Below, in pieces: positions 32,800 to 40,940 of a DNA stretch of 64,000 nucleotides; position 1 is the first letter of the stretch; every line of letters begins with the position of its first letter. The stretch comes from Flagellimonas olearia (GTDB lineage: Bacteria > Bacteroidota > Bacteroidia > Flavobacteriales > Flavobacteriaceae). The stretch is taken from positions 434,001-498,000 of the forward strand of contig NZ_WELG01000002.1 of NCBI RefSeq assembly GCF_009184425.1. The letters are read 5' to 3'. The position numbers and the translations under genes are program-made. The notes beneath the pieces were generated by a model. It was given only the letters and a program-made list of their open reading frames with translations. It did not search any database and was not told where the DNA came from.

Positions 32800-33405
32800 A
32801 TGAAAAACCTTTCTTTTGCCAAATTCGTTGGTTGCGCCTTCTTTTTTATTTTCGCAGTGGAACTACAAGCCCAGGACATGGAACTACCCTACCATCAAAT
32901 TCCCGATCATGCCGAAACCTACAGTGCCGGCAATATTGTATCACGAATGATTGATGGTTTGGGCTACCGCTATTATTGGGCCACGAAAGGATTGACCGAA
33001 AAGGATTTACAATACAAGCCTTCCGAAGATGGGCGAAGCCTTATGGAAACCATGGAGCACATTTACGTGATGTCCAATAATATTGTATTGGCCCCAGACG
33101 CAAAACCTTATGAGAGACCCAAAACCCCTACAAAATATTCCTACGAAGAGCTTCGCGAACTCACCCTTAAAAACCTAGAGGCGGCGAGCAATAAAGTATT
33201 GGGGAAAAGCTCGGAAGACATGGAAAATTTTAAAGTCATCTTTAAACAAGGTGATCAACAGTCCGAATACCCGTATTGGAACATGATCAATGGAATGCTT
33301 TCCGATTGTATTTACCATACCGGTCAAATTGTACTGATGCGAAGGGCAAGTGGCAATCCACAAAACCCAAAGGTAAATGTGTTTCTTGGCAAAACCAGGG
33401 AATAA
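32800..33405 (+). CDS. Exported DinB-like protein
   Basis: Two hundred one residues from ATG 32800 (the earlier codon is TTG). Signal peptide MKNLSFAKFVGCAFFFIFAV ends near LQA-QD. The mature part is a DinB four-helix domain: RYYWATKGLTEKDLQYKPSE, SLMETMEHIYVMSNNIVLA (His ligand), and MLSDCIYHTGQIVLMRRASG (His ligand). Cytosolic DinB proteins are common, but the exported form is less usual and appears in Bacteroidota. It ends the plus-strand row of exported proteins. Confidence 0.83.
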   Translation: MKNLSFAKFVGCAFFFIFAVELQAQDMELPYHQIPDHAETYSAGNIVSRMIDGLGYRYYWATKGLTEKDLQYKPSEDGRSLMETMEHIYVMSNNIVLAPDAKPYERPKTPTKYSYEELRELTLKNLEAASNKVLGKSSEDMENFKVIFKQGDQQSEYPYWNMINGMLSDCIYHTGQIVLMRRASGNPQNPKVNVFLGKTRE

Positions 33406-33466
33406 GCCATACCAGTCTTGTAACAAAGTTCTTTTTTTGACTACCTATTAGTAAACAACAATTACT

Positions 33467-33745
33467 ATGGGTTCCGCAAGTCAACCAATGTTGGTGGTCA
33501 AAGCCAACCGGGCACTGTTACGAAAGCGCCCCAGCTATAAAGATATTCGCAAAGCCTATGACGGCTACCTTAATGAAACTCAACTTCATTTTAAGGAGCT
33601 TACTCCTTTCGAACAAAAGAAGATCAGGGATAAAATCATTGAGCAGGCAAAAAGGGATAGATGGGAAGAAATTAAAATCTACTTTATCAGTCTTTTCATT
33701 CTCAGCGCAATCATCACGGGAATTTATTTTTGGTTCTTCAACTAA
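33467..33745 (+). CDS. Small membrane protein, unknown
   Basis: Ninety-two residues: a basic, helical N-terminal two thirds (ALLRKRPSYKDIRKAYDGYL, FEQKKIRDKIIEQAKRDRWE) and a single C-terminal membrane span (IYFISLFILSAIITGIYFWF). The layout is tail-anchored. No family recognised. It lies between the exported DinB gene and the convergent SulP gene, 20 nt from the latter's end. Confidence 0.7.
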   Translation: MGSASQPMLVVKANRALLRKRPSYKDIRKAYDGYLNETQLHFKELTPFEQKKIRDKIIEQAKRDRWEEIKIYFISLFILSAIITGIYFWFFN

Positions 33746-33765
33746 TTTGGAAAGAACCCTTTGTC

Positions 33766-35292
33766 CTATTTGTCCACCACAACCTTATAGGTTGGGTCTT
33801 CCAGCACATTTACCTCGATAATATCATCGGCGTTGGCCAACAATCTTCTACAGTCCCGGCTCAGGTGTTTCAAGTGAAGTTTCTTCCCCACCTTGTTGTA
33901 GCGTTCGGTGATCTTGTTCACTGCCTCAATGGCTGACATGTCAACCAAACGGCTTTCCGCAAAATCAATGACCACCTCATCGGGGTCATTGAGCACATCA
34001 AACTTTTCGGCAAACAAAGTGGTGCTTCCAAAGAAAAGAGGGCCATAGATTTCATAATGCTTCATCCCTTCTTCATCGATATATTTTCTGGCACGAATGC
34101 GTTTTGCATTGTCCCAGGCAAAAACCAAGGCAGAAATAATGACCCCTACCAAAACGGCCAACGCTAAATTGTGCAGGAATACGGTCACCAGAGTTACCAA
34201 GACCATGACCAACACATCGGATTTTGGCATACGGCGGAAGGTCTTTAAGCTCGCCCATTCAAAGGTTCCCAATGCCACCATGATCATAAGACCCGTCAAT
34301 GCGGCCATAGGCACTTTTTCAATAAGACTGGAACCGAACATGATGAACACCAACAACATCAACGCGGCAACTATCCCAGATAATCTTGCCCTGGCACCAT
34401 TGGAGGTGTTGATCAAACTCTGCCCAATCATGGCACAACCCCCCATTCCGGAAAACAACCCTGAAAGAATGTTTGCTGTACCTTGGGCCACGGCCTCCTT
34501 GTTGCCCCTACCACGTGTTTCTGTAATTTCATCCACAATATTCAAAGTAAGGAGACTCTCAATCAACCCAACCCCTGCCACAATAGCCGCATAGGGAAAT
34601 ATGATCTGCAAGGTTTCCAAGGTAAAGGGCAGATCAGGAATATGAAAAGGGGGAAAAGTTCCTTCAATGGAAGCAATATCCCCAATGGTCCGGGTATCCA
34701 GACCCAAGAAGAACACAATGCCAAACACCAAAAGAATCGCTGCCAGAGATGCTGGAATCGCCTTGGTCAATTTGGGGAGTCCCCAAATCACCACCATGGT
34801 CAACAATACCAATCCAAGAAAAGTAAACAAGGTGCTTCCTGTGAGCCATTCGCCATCGGCAGTTTTAAACTGACTCATTTGCGACATAAAAATGATGACG
34901 GCCAGACCGTTCACAAACCCAAAGATTACGGGATGGGGCACCAAACGCATCAATTTACCCAGTCGGAGCAAGCCTGCGGTCATCTGTAAAATTCCCGCAA
35001 GAACTACCGTTGCAAAAACGTATTCAACCCCATATTGTTTGGCCAAGCTCACAATCACCACGGCAACAGCACCTGTTGCACCAGAGATCATTCCTGGTCT
35101 ACCCCCCAAAATGGAAGTGACCAAGCCCATTACAAATGCGGCATACAATCCGGTCAATGGCGATAATCCAGCAATAAAAGCAAAGGCAATGGCTTCGGGC
35201 ACCAAGGCAAGAGCAACCGTCAAGCCCGATAAAATTTCCGTGCGATAGTTTACTTTTTGGGAAAAATCAAAAAGGTTGAGATACTTTTTCAT
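33766..35292 (-). CDS. SulP-family anion transporter
   Basis: Inner-membrane SLC26/SulP permease of 508 residues. About 12-14 spans with the family segment VPEAIAFAFIAGLSPLTGLY at the N-terminus, IVSLAKQYGVEYVFATVVLAG, and GGCAMIGQSLINTSNGARAR in the middle. A C-terminal STAS domain (about 400-508; VVIDFAESRLVDMSAIEAVN) completes the architecture. Substrate may be sulfate, bicarbonate or another anion. Monocistronic on the minus strand, with a -7 box 28 nt upstream and a palindrome just beyond it. A second SulP gene begins at 63929. Confidence 0.94.
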   Translation of the reverse strand: MKKYLNLFDFSQKVNYRTEILSGLTVALALVPEAIAFAFIAGLSPLTGLYAAFVMGLVTSILGGRPGMISGATGAVAVVIVSLAKQYGVEYVFATVVLAGILQMTAGLLRLGKLMRLVPHPVIFGFVNGLAVIIFMSQMSQFKTADGEWLTGSTLFTFLGLVLLTMVVIWGLPKLTKAIPASLAAILLVFGIVFFLGLDTRTIGDIASIEGTFPPFHIPDLPFTLETLQIIFPYAAIVAGVGLIESLLTLNIVDEITETRGRGNKEAVAQGTANILSGLFSGMGGCAMIGQSLINTSNGARARLSGIVAALMLLVFIMFGSSLIEKVPMAALTGLMIMVALGTFEWASLKTFRRMPKSDVLVMVLVTLVTVFLHNLALAVLVGVIISALVFAWDNAKRIRARKYIDEEGMKHYEIYGPLFFGSTTLFAEKFDVLNDPDEVVIDFAESRLVDMSAIEAVNKITERYNKVGKKLHLKHLSRDCRRLLANADDIIEVNVLEDPTYKVVVDK

Positions 35293-35312
35293 GGCTTCTT
35301 TCTTGAAGCGGG

Positions 35313-35320
35313 CAAAAGTA
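35313..35320 (-). promoter_or_regulatory. -7 box for the SulP gene
   Basis: TACTTTTG on the minus strand, perfect TAnnTTTG, ends 21 nt upstream of the ATG at 35292. A clear -33 box is not visible. Confidence 0.5.
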
Positions 35321-35342
35321 GTATTATTAAATGCAAGACCCT

Positions 35343-35357
35343 AATAAGGTCCTTATT
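35343..35357. promoter_or_regulatory. Palindrome AATAAGG-T-CCTTATT upstream of the SulP gene
   Basis: Perfect 7-1-7 palindrome located 22 nt upstream of the -7 box, overlapping the expected -33 region of the SulP promoter. A third half-site TAAGG follows at 35360-35364. It is an operator candidate for anion or sulfur control. Confidence 0.4.
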
Positions 35358-35546
35358 TTTAAGGATTTGATGATTTCCCGTTGGTTCACCCAAAGACCTT
35401 TTCAGTCCATAGGTCTAATTTTGCGGTATTTTTTTGGTCTGTTGACGTTTCTCACACATTTTAGACTTCTAACCTTAATGTGATAGCTGTGGGAATAGCC
35501 AATATTTGAGCTATCTTGGTTTTTATTAACAACCCAGTAATCAACC

Positions 35547-36389
35547 ATGAAGACCAACCTTAAGCTTATCTCGATGAAACGATGGTCCACCGGAGCAGCT
35601 TTGGCAATTGTACTAATTCTTGGATGTAAGCCAAAGGAATCGGTGGTAAATACCTCGAGAGACACGGTAATCTTTACTGAAATCCGGACCGACACCCTCT
35701 TTAACAGCAAACAGGTAATCAATATATTGGAAATTCCTGATAGGATGTTCAAGGACTACGAACTCCAAATGGCCTATACGGAGAAAGGAAATAAAAATAC
35801 TAGTTTCCTTGCACAAAGGGCAAACGCCAAAGCAGCCATCAACGGAGGGTTTTTTAATGTTGAAAAAGGTGGTTCGGTGACCTATTCGGAGCGGAATGAC
35901 AGCATCGTCAGTTTGACCTGCCCGCCAGAGGTTAAATGGTGCATGCCAGAAGCCATGATCAATGGCGCCATTGTATTTACCAAGGACAACCAATTGATCC
36001 TTGAGCCTTTTAAATCGGAAACGTATTACCAAGACTCTAATAAGGAATCCTTCGTTTTAAGGTCTGGTCCTTTTTTGATACAGGACTCGAAAAAATACAT
36101 CCCAGAAAGTCCGTTTTCCGAAAAACGCCATCCGCGAAGCTGTTTGGGCAAAACCAAGAATTCGGTTTTGCTGATTGCCATTAACGGACGTTCCGAAGAG
36201 GCCGATGGAATGAACTTTACCGAAGTCCAAGATTTCCTATTACAGCTTGGGTGTACAGATGCCATAAATCTGGACGGTGGCGGCTCAACCACACTTTGGA
36301 GCAAAGAAAAGGGAATTGTGAACTATCCTACGGACAAAACAGGGGAACGACCTGTGGCAAATGCCATATTACTGGCGGCAAAACAATAA
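35547..36389 (+). CDS. Phosphodiester glycosidase family lipoprotein
   Basis: NAGPA/DUF2233-type protein of 280 residues, resembling the catalytic domain of mammalian uncovering enzyme. The lipoprotein signal is MKRWSTGAALAIVLILGC if started at ATG 35574; the ATG at 35547 adds nine residues and cannot be excluded. Motifs: AKAAINGGFFNVEKGGSVTY, LRSGPFLIQDSK, HPRSCLGKTKNSVLLIAING with Arg, and CTDAINLDGGGSTTLWSK, the hallmark DGGGS loop. It is exported and probably cleaves GlcNAc- or hexose-phosphodiester links of envelope polymers (inference). Confidence 0.9.
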   Translation: MKTNLKLISMKRWSTGAALAIVLILGCKPKESVVNTSRDTVIFTEIRTDTLFNSKQVINILEIPDRMFKDYELQMAYTEKGNKNTSFLAQRANAKAAINGGFFNVEKGGSVTYSERNDSIVSLTCPPEVKWCMPEAMINGAIVFTKDNQLILEPFKSETYYQDSNKESFVLRSGPFLIQDSKKYIPESPFSEKRHPRSCLGKTKNSVLLIAINGRSEEADGMNFTEVQDFLLQLGCTDAINLDGGGSTTLWSKEKGIVNYPTDKTGERPVANAILLAAKQ

Positions 36390-36398
36390 AACATGCAT

Positions 36399-36435
36399 AA
36401 AAAAACCGCCCCTAGTTTAGTTTGCTAGAGGCGGT
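36399..36435 (-). terminator. Intrinsic terminator after minus-strand lipoprotein gene
   Basis: Stem of 11 pairs (ACCGCC, U-G, CUAG) with a nine-nt loop, followed by seven T on the minus strand. It lies between convergent genes. Confidence 0.75.
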
Positions 36436-36485
36436 CCTTAACTAAATAACCAACCAAAAAACTTTTCTCTATAGTCGAAGACTAT
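36399..36485 (-). ncRNA. Two-hairpin element B with GGTTGG core
   Basis: Minus-strand order: hairpin ATAGTC-TTC-GACTAT (36485-36471) just after the stop of the lipoprotein gene, linker containing TTTGGTTGGTTATTTAG, then hairpin ACCGCCTCTAG/CTAGGGGCGGT (36435-36405) and a T7 run. The second stem has a U-G pair when read on the minus strand but an A-C mismatch on the plus strand, so the RNA is probably the minus-strand one. The core matches element A exactly over 17 nt, and the first hairpin matches element D. Confidence 0.55.
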
Positions 36486-36494
36486 GTTTAGTCC

Positions 36495-37415
36495 TTACAT
36501 TTTTCTTTGACGAACAACGTCCATTATCGGATTTTTAACTTTTGTTCGTTTTTTTCCAGTATCACTGCCCGATTTCAAGTACTCCATATATCCCCTTCCC
36601 GAGAATTCATAGACCGTTCCGCTGGACACATGGTACAACTCAATGGTGCTATCATCAATAACGTAAAGTTCAAAGTAATCATTGCCCAAATAGTCATAAT
36701 CCAAGGTTAAGGTCTTGAGCATGGCATCGTCTTGTACATCATAGACCTCGTAGTTTCCTTGATAATCCCATTCCAAATTGTTCAAAGGAATTCCAGAAGC
36801 ATCAATGGAAGACCTAAAAGACCCATCGTAGTTTACTGGAAACTGTAGGTAGTTTTCCTCATCAAATTCATTGATGGCACCTACCTCACTGGTATAGGTC
36901 TTTTCCCATACCTGATATTCCTGAAGAAAATAGTGGATGTTGTCATAAAACACCTGATCATAATCAAAATTCCTGCTTTGGTATCCACGTACCACATAAG
37001 AGGTATCGGAATAGGGGTTGTAGAGTTCCAGGGTATTGCTGTTCAACGCATATACTTCCAACAACCAAAGTCCGTCCACATCATGGTTTATCTCAACAGC
37101 ACCTGAAAGAGTTCCATAGGAACCCACATCAATTCCCAATCCGTTCCCTGTTTTTCCAATCCCTACCAGATTGTTATTGGCATAAACCACCCCTCTGTCA
37201 AAGGAAATGGTAAAGGCGCGCTGTAAAAAGGGGACTTCGCCACTGCCTTTGGTAGCATTTATATCTACATACCACAAATCGTAGCTTTCCAGGACCAAGG
37301 CCGTATTGATGGGAGATTCGGTGATATAATCATCTTCCACAATAACCTCGGTATAACAAGAACTGGCCAAAAGGCCTATCCATACTATTCCAAAAAGTAG
37401 TTTTCCAATTTTCAT
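36495..37415 (-). CDS. Lipoprotein of unknown function
   Basis: Three hundred six residues from ATG 37415, which opens MKIGKLLFGIVWIGLLASSC. The upstream frame of 92 codons has no signal and crosses the gpsA promoter. Acidic, aromatic beta-rich protein with a repeated pattern of YELYVIDDSTIELYHVSSG and LWLLEVYALNSNTLELYNPY (each a predicted beta pair, about 100 residues apart), hinting at two related beta-sandwich domains. Not recognised. Divergent from gpsA, followed by element B. Confidence 0.75.
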   Translation of the reverse strand: MKIGKLLFGIVWIGLLASSCYTEVIVEDDYITESPINTALVLESYDLWYVDINATKGSGEVPFLQRAFTISFDRGVVYANNNLVGIGKTGNGLGIDVGSYGTLSGAVEINHDVDGLWLLEVYALNSNTLELYNPYSDTSYVVRGYQSRNFDYDQVFYDNIHYFLQEYQVWEKTYTSEVGAINEFDEENYLQFPVNYDGSFRSSIDASGIPLNNLEWDYQGNYEVYDVQDDAMLKTLTLDYDYLGNDYFELYVIDDSTIELYHVSSGTVYEFSGRGYMEYLKSGSDTGKKRTKVKNPIMDVVRQRKM

Positions 37416-37514
37416 AATCGAGGTTTTAAGATTCAACCTATACAGACCAATCACTGTGCCAAAAATTATAATAAATTGATAATCAGTAGTTAATGTATGC
37501 TCTGATATATTTTT

Positions 37515-37522
37515 TAGCTTTG
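37515..37522 (+). promoter_or_regulatory. -7 box for gpsA
   Basis: TAGCTTTG, a perfect TAnnTTTG, ends 8 nt before the first gpsA ATG. It would give a leader of only a few nt to the ATG at 37531, or about 13 nt to the alternative ATG at 37540. Confidence 0.5.
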
Positions 37523-37530
37523 CCCCATAA

Positions 37531-38541
37531 ATGGTATCCATGGATAGTAGATTGAAATTTGGGGTTTTTGGTGGAGGAAGCTGGGGAACCGCTTTGGTTA
37601 AGATGTTATCGGAAAACCACGAAAAGGTAGGTTGGTACATGCGGAACGAAGCGGCCATAAGACATATTCGGAAAGAGGGCCACAATCCCAACTATATCAG
37701 CTCCGTGGAATTTGATGTGGACCAACTTGTTCTGAGCCACGATATCAATGAAATTGCCAAAGTTTGCGATGTGCTTATTTTTGCCATCCCCTCTGCGTTT
37801 TTGAACGGGGAACTCAAGAATCTCACTGTTGATTTAAAGGATAGGATTATCTTTTCGGCCATAAAGGGGATTGTACCCGAAAGCGGTCATATTGTTGGAG
37901 AGCATTTTCATAACCAATACAACATTCCATTCGAGAACATTGGAGTAATCACAGGACCCTGCCATGCCGAAGAGGTGGCCTTGGAACGCCTTTCGTACCT
38001 TACCATTGCCTGTGCCGATGCCAATAATGCCAAACTGGTGGCCGAGGGATTGAAAAGTGACTATATCCGTACCAAGATATCCGATGACATCATTGGAACG
38101 GAATACGCCGCCATGCTCAAGAACATTTACGCCATTGCCGCCGGTATTGCGCATGGATTAGGGTATGGCGATAATTTCCAGAGCGTTCTGATGAGCAATG
38201 CCATCCGGGAGATGAAACGGTTTATTGACCGGGTGTACAAAATGAAACGGAACATCAACAACTCCGCCTATCTGGGTGATCTGTTGGTAACTGGATATTC
38301 CACCTTTAGCCGAAATCGCCTGTTCGGCAATATGATCGGGAAAGGCTATACCGTGAAAAGCGCCATGATGGAAATGAACATGGTGGCCGAAGGGTACTAT
38401 GCCACCAAAAGTGCACACTTGCTCATGGACAAGTTGGAGAAGAAATCCAAAACCCCCATCATTAATGCGGTCTACCAAGTGCTCTACAAGGAAAAGAATC
38501 CGAAAAAGGTGTTTGAGAAGTTAACCGACAAGCTGGACTAG
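37531..38541 (+). CDS. gpsA: NAD(P)-dependent glycerol-3-phosphate dehydrogenase
   Basis: Reduces dihydroxyacetone phosphate to sn-glycerol 3-phosphate for phospholipid synthesis. Motifs: FGVFGGGSWGTALVKMLS (NAD-binding GxGxxG-type loop), AIKGIVPESGHIVGEHF, TGPCHAEEVALERLSYLTI and the catalytic AMLKNIYAIAAGIAHGLGYG. The 336 residues are normal. The start may be ATG 37540 (MDSRLKFGVFGGGSW) because the -7 box is very close to 37531. Convergent with glpD: both stops lie in the palindrome CTAG (38538-38541). The two enzymes interconvert the same metabolites in opposite directions with different cofactors. Confidence 0.96.
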   Translation: MVSMDSRLKFGVFGGGSWGTALVKMLSENHEKVGWYMRNEAAIRHIRKEGHNPNYISSVEFDVDQLVLSHDINEIAKVCDVLIFAIPSAFLNGELKNLTVDLKDRIIFSAIKGIVPESGHIVGEHFHNQYNIPFENIGVITGPCHAEEVALERLSYLTIACADANNAKLVAEGLKSDYIRTKISDDIIGTEYAAMLKNIYAIAAGIAHGLGYGDNFQSVLMSNAIREMKRFIDRVYKMKRNINNSAYLGDLLVTGYSTFSRNRLFGNMIGKGYTVKSAMMEMNMVAEGYYATKSAHLLMDKLEKKSKTPIINAVYQVLYKEKNPKKVFEKLTDKLD

Positions 38542-40205
38542 TCCCTATCCAACGAAAAGTTGGAATGTTCTTCCAATTCTTCTTCCAAGGTTTTGTGGAA
38601 TGTCACCATTTGGTCAGCCGTGTATCCAAAAGCCTTTTGGAATTCATCCAATACCGCATCCTTGTACTGGCGCACACTTTCGATATCAAAATACAACCGC
38701 CCGGTTCGTCTAATGAAAAAATCCATGGGATTCAGGGCCATTTCATGGGCAATGGCAAACTGGGCCTCTGCCCTGATCATGCGTTCATGCACATCAGAAT
38801 TGGTAAGGGCCGCGTAGTGCTCCAGAACGGTCTCGGTCTGTTTGCCATAGGTAGTGACCAGATACCACGCGTCGTATTCAGAAAAACCACTGTCCTGGAT
38901 ACGGTCAAAAATCTGTGCGATGTACTTTTTTACGTGCTTGAACTTTTTAAAATCGCTCCCGCAAAGCGGTATTTTATCTGTCATACAAGGGTCCAATAAA
39001 ACCCCATGATCCTCTTCCATTTGCTTGGCGATGCGGTTCACGGTACGTTCCGCCATTTTCCGATATCCGGTAAGTTTACCCCCCGCAATGCTCACCAAGC
39101 CTGTATTAGAGGTGAAAATCTCATCTTTCCGGGAAAGTTCCGAGGCCGATTTTCCTTCTTCATGGATCAAAGGCCGCAACCCAGCCCATGACGAAATGAT
39201 ATCGTCCAACTCCAGATTGATGTCCGGGAACATATGGTTTACGGCAGAAATCAAATAAATGGCGTCGGCAATATCCGTGGTCACATGGTCTTTGTCCGAG
39301 TTATAATTGGTATCCGTAGTACCGATGTAGGTCACCTTTCCCCTTGGAATGGCAAACATCATCCTACCATCCGGGATGTCAAAATACACCGACTGTTTTA
39401 CGGGAAGTTTTTCTTGGGGAAACACCAAATGCACCCCTTTGGTCAAATGCAGCCGTTTTCCTTTTTTGGAGTGGTTCATACTCCGCAACTCGTCTACCCA
39501 AGGTCCCGCCGCATTGATCACATATTTGGATTTTATGCTGATTTCCTTTCCAGCCACTTCATCTTTTAGGGTTACCCCGGCCACTCTTTCATCTTCATAG
39601 ATAAAATCCGTGACCCTGGCATAGTTCAGCACCTGTGTCCCATAATGAAGGCTGGTCTTGATGTTTTCCAAGGTAAGTCTGGCATCATCGGTTCGGTATT
39701 CGGCATAATACCCTGCCCCGTTCAGTATCTTTTTGGGCAACAGGGGTTCCAGCTTCATGGCTTCCTTCTTTTCCAACATTTGCCGCTTGTCATCTCCAGA
39801 GACCTGGGCCAAGATGTCGTAGACTTTCAGGCCGATGGAAGTCAACCATTTTCCATAGGAACCCCCTTCGATCAAGGGCAACAACATTTTCTCGGGAATG
39901 ACCAAATGGGGGGCCAGTTTATGGACAATGGCCCTTTCGGAACCCACTTCCTTCACCAACCAAAAATCGAATTGCTTCAAGTAACGAAGTCCTCCGTGGA
40001 TCAATTTGGTGGATTTGCTACTGGTGCCCGAGGCAAAGTCTCCCTTTTCCACCAAAACCGTTTTCAATCCGCGGGAAGATGCATCCAAGGCAATCCCAGC
40101 TCCGGTGATACCTCCACCGATCACCACTAAATCATAAGGCTCTTTGGCCAATTTCTTTAGGACTGTATCCCTGTCCAGGTTTGAAAAAGCAATGCTTCCC
40201 TCCAT
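38538..40205 (-). CDS. glpD: FAD-dependent glycerol-3-phosphate dehydrogenase
   Basis: Membrane-associated flavoenzyme that oxidises glycerol 3-phosphate to dihydroxyacetone phosphate, feeding electrons to quinone. FAD-binding LVVIGGGITGAGIALDASSR lies near residue 25; GTSSKSTKLIHGGLRYLKQF and YRTDDARLTLENIKTS are GlpD/GlpA signatures, and VTYIGTTDTNY and GKLTGYRKMAERTVNRIA confirm the family. The 555 residues are usual. Its 4-nt overlap with gpsA at the stops is noted there. No glycerol kinase or facilitator is in the window. Confidence 0.96.
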   Translation of the reverse strand: MEGSIAFSNLDRDTVLKKLAKEPYDLVVIGGGITGAGIALDASSRGLKTVLVEKGDFASGTSSKSTKLIHGGLRYLKQFDFWLVKEVGSERAIVHKLAPHLVIPEKMLLPLIEGGSYGKWLTSIGLKVYDILAQVSGDDKRQMLEKKEAMKLEPLLPKKILNGAGYYAEYRTDDARLTLENIKTSLHYGTQVLNYARVTDFIYEDERVAGVTLKDEVAGKEISIKSKYVINAAGPWVDELRSMNHSKKGKRLHLTKGVHLVFPQEKLPVKQSVYFDIPDGRMMFAIPRGKVTYIGTTDTNYNSDKDHVTTDIADAIYLISAVNHMFPDINLELDDIISSWAGLRPLIHEEGKSASELSRKDEIFTSNTGLVSIAGGKLTGYRKMAERTVNRIAKQMEEDHGVLLDPCMTDKIPLCGSDFKKFKHVKKYIAQIFDRIQDSGFSEYDAWYLVTTYGKQTETVLEHYAALTNSDVHERMIRAEAQFAIAHEMALNPMDFFIRRTGRLYFDIESVRQYKDAVLDEFQKAFGYTADQMVTFHKTLEEELEEHSNFSLDRD

Positions 40206-40208
40206 ATC

Positions 40209-40517
40209 TTACTTGGTGAATTCATATTCGCGCTCCACCTTACAAATTCGGACTTTATACCAAGAATACCAAGTTCTGATTCCTTTCTTTTGCGCTTCGC
40301 GATGTTCCATTTGGGCCTTCCAATGGGCAATGGCCTCCAAACTTTCCCAATAACTGATGGTCACGCCCAATCCGTCACGGGCACTTTCAAAGTCTAAAAA
40401 ACCGGGTTGCTTTCGGGCCATTTCCTCCATGGCCACGGCCATTTCCCCATAACCATTGTCGCCATCGGTGCGCAAACTTGTGAAGATAACCGCATAATAA
40501 GGTTTCTGTAGTTCCAT
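40209..40517 (-). CDS. Antibiotic biosynthesis monooxygenase (ABM) fold protein
   Basis: One hundred two residues from ATG 40517 (the upstream frame starts with TTG). Dimeric ferredoxin-like ABM fold: YYAVIFTSLRTDGDNGYGEM, ARKQPGFLDFESARD with the conserved PGFL, and SYWESLEAIAHWKAQMEHRE. Members include haem-degrading and quinone-forming monooxygenases as well as proteins of unknown role; specific residues for haem use are not evident. It lies 3 nt upstream of glpD on the same strand and 7 nt downstream of a hypothetical gene. Confidence 0.85.
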   Translation of the reverse strand: MELQKPYYAVIFTSLRTDGDNGYGEMAVAMEEMARKQPGFLDFESARDGLGVTISYWESLEAIAHWKAQMEHREAQKKGIRTWYSWYKVRICKVEREYEFTK

Positions 40518-40524
40518 ATCGGGG

Positions 40525-40881
40525 TCAATCAATATATTCCTTTTCCAAAAAATAGTTCACCAAAGCCTCTTTCATTAAAATGGCCTGTTCCCCAGATTTT
40601 AAGGGAGGTAGTTGTTCCTTGACCTTATAATGGGGCCATCCCTCATCATCAAAAAAATCAAAATCGTAATAGCCATAGGGTTCCAACAGTCTACAAATGG
40701 CAATATGCATAAGATTGATCTTTTCATCCTTTTTGAAACCCCGGTGGAAACTGCCCAATTCCTGTACCCCAACGAGGTAAATCATCCCATCGATTTCCAA
40801 AGGGTCGCCATCGGAAAATTGCCGTGACAATCGTTCTACCAGAAGCTCCCATCGTTCCTTTAATTTCTCGTCCCTGGACAT
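40525..40881 (-). CDS. Conserved hypothetical protein, cytosolic
   Basis: One hundred eighteen residues starting MSRDEKLKERWELLVERLSR (ATG 40881). No signal or membrane segment. Motifs of note: VGVQELGSFHRGFKKDEKI, LLEPYGYYDFDFFDDEGWPH. I do not recognise a family by name, although it looks like a conserved Bacteroidota protein. It is first in the run hypothetical-ABM-glpD, with a good -7 box 18 nt upstream. Confidence 0.75.
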   Translation of the reverse strand: MSRDEKLKERWELLVERLSRQFSDGDPLEIDGMIYLVGVQELGSFHRGFKKDEKINLMHIAICRLLEPYGYYDFDFFDDEGWPHYKVKEQLPPLKSGEQAILMKEALVNYFLEKEYID

Positions 40882-40898
40882 ATCATTTGTGTGAATTC

Positions 40899-40906
40899 CA
40901 AAGGTA
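40899..40906 (-). promoter_or_regulatory. -7 box, minus strand, for hypothetical-ABM-glpD
   Basis: TACCTTTG on the minus strand, perfect TAnnTTTG, ends 17 nt upstream of the ATG at 40881. Confidence 0.45.
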
Positions 40907-40919
40907 CAAATCAATATTC

Positions 40920-40927
40920 TATATTTG
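40920..40927 (+). promoter_or_regulatory. -7 box for cvpA-like gene
   Basis: TATATTTG on the plus strand, perfect TAnnTTTG, ends 13 nt before the ATG at 40941. Back-to-back with the minus-strand box at 40899-40906 in a 59-nt spacer. Confidence 0.45.
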
Positions 40928-40940
40928 TTAAAACCCTCGT

